A stretch of 64,000 nucleotides of DNA from assembly GCF_003732265.1 (NCBI RefSeq), contig NZ_MOBK01000006.1:620001-684000 (forward strand). The letters are read 5' to 3'. Every line of letters begins with the position of its first letter. The stretch's first letter is position 1. Position numbers and translations under genes: made by a program. This document shows, piece after piece, positions 62,172-64,000 of the stretch. The stretch comes from Pseudomonas brassicacearum (GTDB taxonomy: Bacteria > Pseudomonadota > Gammaproteobacteria > Pseudomonadales > Pseudomonadaceae). Below the pieces are notes generated by a model. That model was not told the DNA's origin, made no database searches, and worked only from the letters and a program-made list of their open reading frames with translations.

Positions 62172-63086
62172 TCAGCGCAGCCTAGGTTGATTCTCCCCAG
62201 GAGCGCAAGGCGCAGTGGTCCGCGTGGCTTTACCGAGCACTTGAACAATCGTACGGATCAGCCAGCAACCGAGGATGAACGGCGCGGTCAGTGTGGGCAG
62301 ACCCATAGCGGCAAACACGGGTGTCAGCAGCAGCGCGAGTGCAATAGCGAGCGGTGGCAGCCACGGGTGCTGGCGCTGCGAACTGAAGGCGAGGGCGGCG
62401 AGCACGGCGTTATAACCACCGAGGCCGAGCAGGGCGGTGTAGAAGTCATGGTTGAGCAGACTCCAGCCCATGCCCGCGACAGACGCCAACACCGCCCAGC
62501 AGAAGGCGCGACGGTCAGCGACCAGCAATCCGGCGGCAATCAACGCGCCGGCCAGCGGATGACCGAGAAACATCACCTGGCCGAGGCCTTTGAAGGGGGC
62601 GGCGAGCATGTTCAGGGTGTTGATTTCGATCAAGTGCGCCTGGGTCGACGGCGTGGCGAAGCACAGCAGCAACCAGCCCAATCCCACGAAGGGCGCGGTG
62701 TAGGCGGGCAGGTACTGGCTGACCCGGGAGCGTTTGAGCCACTGTTGAGTCAGCATCGCGCTCAGGCCACCGCAGGCAATGATCATCAGCGGCAGCATGG
62801 CGGACCAGGGGAAGTAGAGGCTCAGCAGCAAGCCGAGCAAGACGCCGTTGTAGCTGAACAATCCCGCCTGACGATCCTCCTTGGCGTAGTTGCGACGTTG
62901 CGCGGTGAGCAACCCGGCGACACCGCCCAGCAGTGCACCGCCGAGCAGGGTGGGCGCGGTAAACAGAATCGCCAACAGGCACAGCAGGCCGCACAGCGGA
63001 TTTCGCTGGAGGAAGATCTGACTGAAACCGTTGAGCAGGGCAGTTGCCCAGTCGGGGCAGTGGGTGTTGAAGTGATTGGCAGGCAT
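62172..63086 (-). CDS. Urea transporter family protein
   Basis: The 304-residue membrane protein belongs to the urea transporter (UT) family: two homologous halves with helices and the segments FSYNGVLLGLLLSLYF and LGLGGYNAVLAALAF, the paired (Y/G)NGVL-type motifs that line the pore. It facilitates urea diffusion. No urease genes lie in the window. Confidence 0.85.
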   Translation of the reverse strand: MPANHFNTHCPDWATALLNGFSQIFLQRNPLCGLLCLLAILFTAPTLLGGALLGGVAGLLTAQRRNYAKEDRQAGLFSYNGVLLGLLLSLYFPWSAMLPLMIIACGGLSAMLTQQWLKRSRVSQYLPAYTAPFVGLGWLLLCFATPSTQAHLIEINTLNMLAAPFKGLGQVMFLGHPLAGALIAAGLLVADRRAFCWAVLASVAGMGWSLLNHDFYTALLGLGGYNAVLAALAFSSQRQHPWLPPLAIALALLLTPVFAAMGLPTLTAPFILGCWLIRTIVQVLGKATRTTAPCAPGENQPRLR

Positions 63087-63129
63087 GAAGGAGTCTGGGC
63101 AGTTTAAAAAACAAGGTCTTGCTGAACCC

Positions 63130-63261
63130 TGTGGCGAGGGAGCTTGCTCCCGCTGGGCCGCGAAGCGGTCCTAAATCGGCGAATGCGTTTTCTCTTTGGA
63201 ATCCGTCATGCCAAAGCGACGACTGCTACGCAGCCGAGCGGGAGCAAGCTCCCTCGCCACA
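63130..63261. repeat. Inverted repeat of a second extragenic family
   Basis: TGTGGCGAGGGAGCTTGCTC (63130-63149, continuing to 63154) is repeated inverted at 63237-63261. Both arms hold a GGGAGCTTGCTCCC palindrome. The sequence differs from the other REP units in the window (TGTGGCGAG instead of TGTGGGAGC). Confidence 0.8.
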
Positions 63262-63270
63262 AGTGGTGTG

Positions 63271-63999
63271 TTAAATCAGGGTTTCGATGCGCAATGAGTT
63301 AGTCGACCCCGGCTGCCCAAACGGCACACCCGCAGTGATCAATAACGTGTCGCCGCGCTGAGCCATGCCCTGGGCCTGGGCAATCTCCAGCGCCGTCGAA
63401 CACACCTCATCCACCTGCCGCAGCCGATCATTGACCACCGAGTGCACACCCCACGCCACGGTCAGGCGGCGAGCGGTCTGCAGGTTCGGCGTCAGGTTGA
63501 GGATCGGCACCGTCGGCCGTTCCCGCGCCGCGCGCAAACTCGAGGTGCCGGACTCGCTGTAGTTCACCAGCACCGCCACCGGCAGCACATTGCTGATCCG
63601 ACGAATCGCACAGCTGATCGCGTCGGATACCGTGGCCTCGGCTTTCGGCCGGCTCACGTCCAGTTGCGCCTGATAGTCCGGGCCGTTTTCCACCTGGCGG
63701 ATGATCTTGCTCATCATCTGCACCGCTTCCAGCGGGTATTCGCCCGAGGCGGTTTCCGCCGACAGCATCACCGCATCCGCCCCTTCAGCCACGGCGTTGG
63801 CCACGTCGGTGACCTCGGCGCGGGTCGGGGCCGGGGAGAAGCGCATCGACTCGAGCATCTGCGTCGCCACCACCACCGGTTTGCCGAGCTCACGGCAGAG
63901 GGTGATGATGTTTTTCTGAATCTGCGGCACGCTTTCGGCTGGTACTTCCACACCCAGATCACCGCGAGCGACCATGATCGCGTCGCTCAGCTCAGCGAT
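63271..63999 (-). CDS. pyk: Pyruvate kinase, 3' part, truncated by window edge
   Basis: The open frame runs to the right edge and holds the last 242 residues. The segment SDAIMVARGDLGVEVP is the barrel's conserved substrate and cation-binding region, followed by KPVVVATQMLESM and MLSAETASGEYP. The C-terminal allosteric domain ends in ...RIETLI. It converts phosphoenolpyruvate and ADP to pyruvate and ATP. Which of the two Pseudomonas isozymes it is cannot be told from this fragment. Confidence 0.95.
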   Translation of the reverse strand: MAELSDAIMVARGDLGVEVPAESVPQIQKNIITLCRELGKPVVVATQMLESMRFSPAPTRAEVTDVANAVAEGADAVMLSAETASGEYPLEAVQMMSKIIRQVENGPDYQAQLDVSRPKAEATVSDAISCAIRRISNVLPVAVLVNYSESGTSSLRAARERPTVPILNLTPNLQTARRLTVAWGVHSVVNDRLRQVDEVCSTALEIAQAQGMAQRGDTLLITAGVPFGQPGSTNSLRIETLI

Positions 64000-64000
64000 T

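Overview
The window is chromosomal DNA of a fluorescent Pseudomonas (P. fluorescens group). The evidence is the gene order of the polar-flagellum and chemotaxis locus, the pseudaminic-acid flagellin glycosylation genes next to a short flagellin, GC-rich codon use, and REP elements typical of this group between operons. No rRNA or tRNA gene, insertion sequence, prophage or CRISPR array was seen. No gap between genes exceeds 300 bases.

Layout. Bases 1-7003: end of a pseudaminic acid operon (pseC partial, pseF, a fused pseG-pseH, pseI), then a FabH-like ketoacyl synthase, a Maf-type flagellin glycosyltransferase and a small unknown protein. 7151-10869: filament genes fliC, flaG, fliD, fliS and a fliT-like gene. 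11044-15244: regulators fleQ, fleS, fleR. 15420-21261: fliEFGHIJ. 21343-23729: the HsbA-HsbR-HptB phosphorelay/partner-switch module. 23769-30857: fliK, then fliLMNOPQR-flhB. 31026-36261: flhA, flhF, fleN, fliA. 36429-45438: cheY, cheZ, cheA, cheB, motC, motD, parC-like, parP-like, cheW and a DUF2802 gene. 45705-47629 (minus strand): a second FliK-like gene and a stand-alone FlhB C-terminal-domain gene. 47839-54783: complete ccmABCDEFGHI cytochrome c maturation operon, followed by a small lipoprotein. 55251-64000: accessory and housekeeping genes (LysR regulator, SDR oxidoreductase, gene remnant, HicAB toxin-antitoxin, MFS transporter, periplasmic protein, sulfate-binding protein, voltage-gated-type ion channel, urea transporter, 3' end of pyruvate kinase).

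How the genes work together. FleQ with sigma-54 starts the flagellar cascade. Sequences of the -24/-12 type precede fleS, fliE, fliK, fliL and flhA, and a degenerate one precedes fliD. FleSR drives the next tier, and FliA (sigma-28) drives the filament genes, with clear sigma-28 promoters before fliC and, less expectedly, before fliS. FlhF and FleN set flagellar position and number, and the ParC/ParP-like pair probably places the chemotaxis array at the same pole. Pseudaminic acid made by the Pse enzymes is probably attached to FliC by the Maf protein.

Most notable observations: four repeats in the CheA linker that resemble the CheY-docking peptides of FliM, FliN and CheZ; a GTCAAAA motif 27-28 nt downstream of three sigma-54 promoters; a FliK-like/FlhB-C pair of unknown role; terminator hairpins placed directly before flaG and maf; and a deletion scar beside hicAB.
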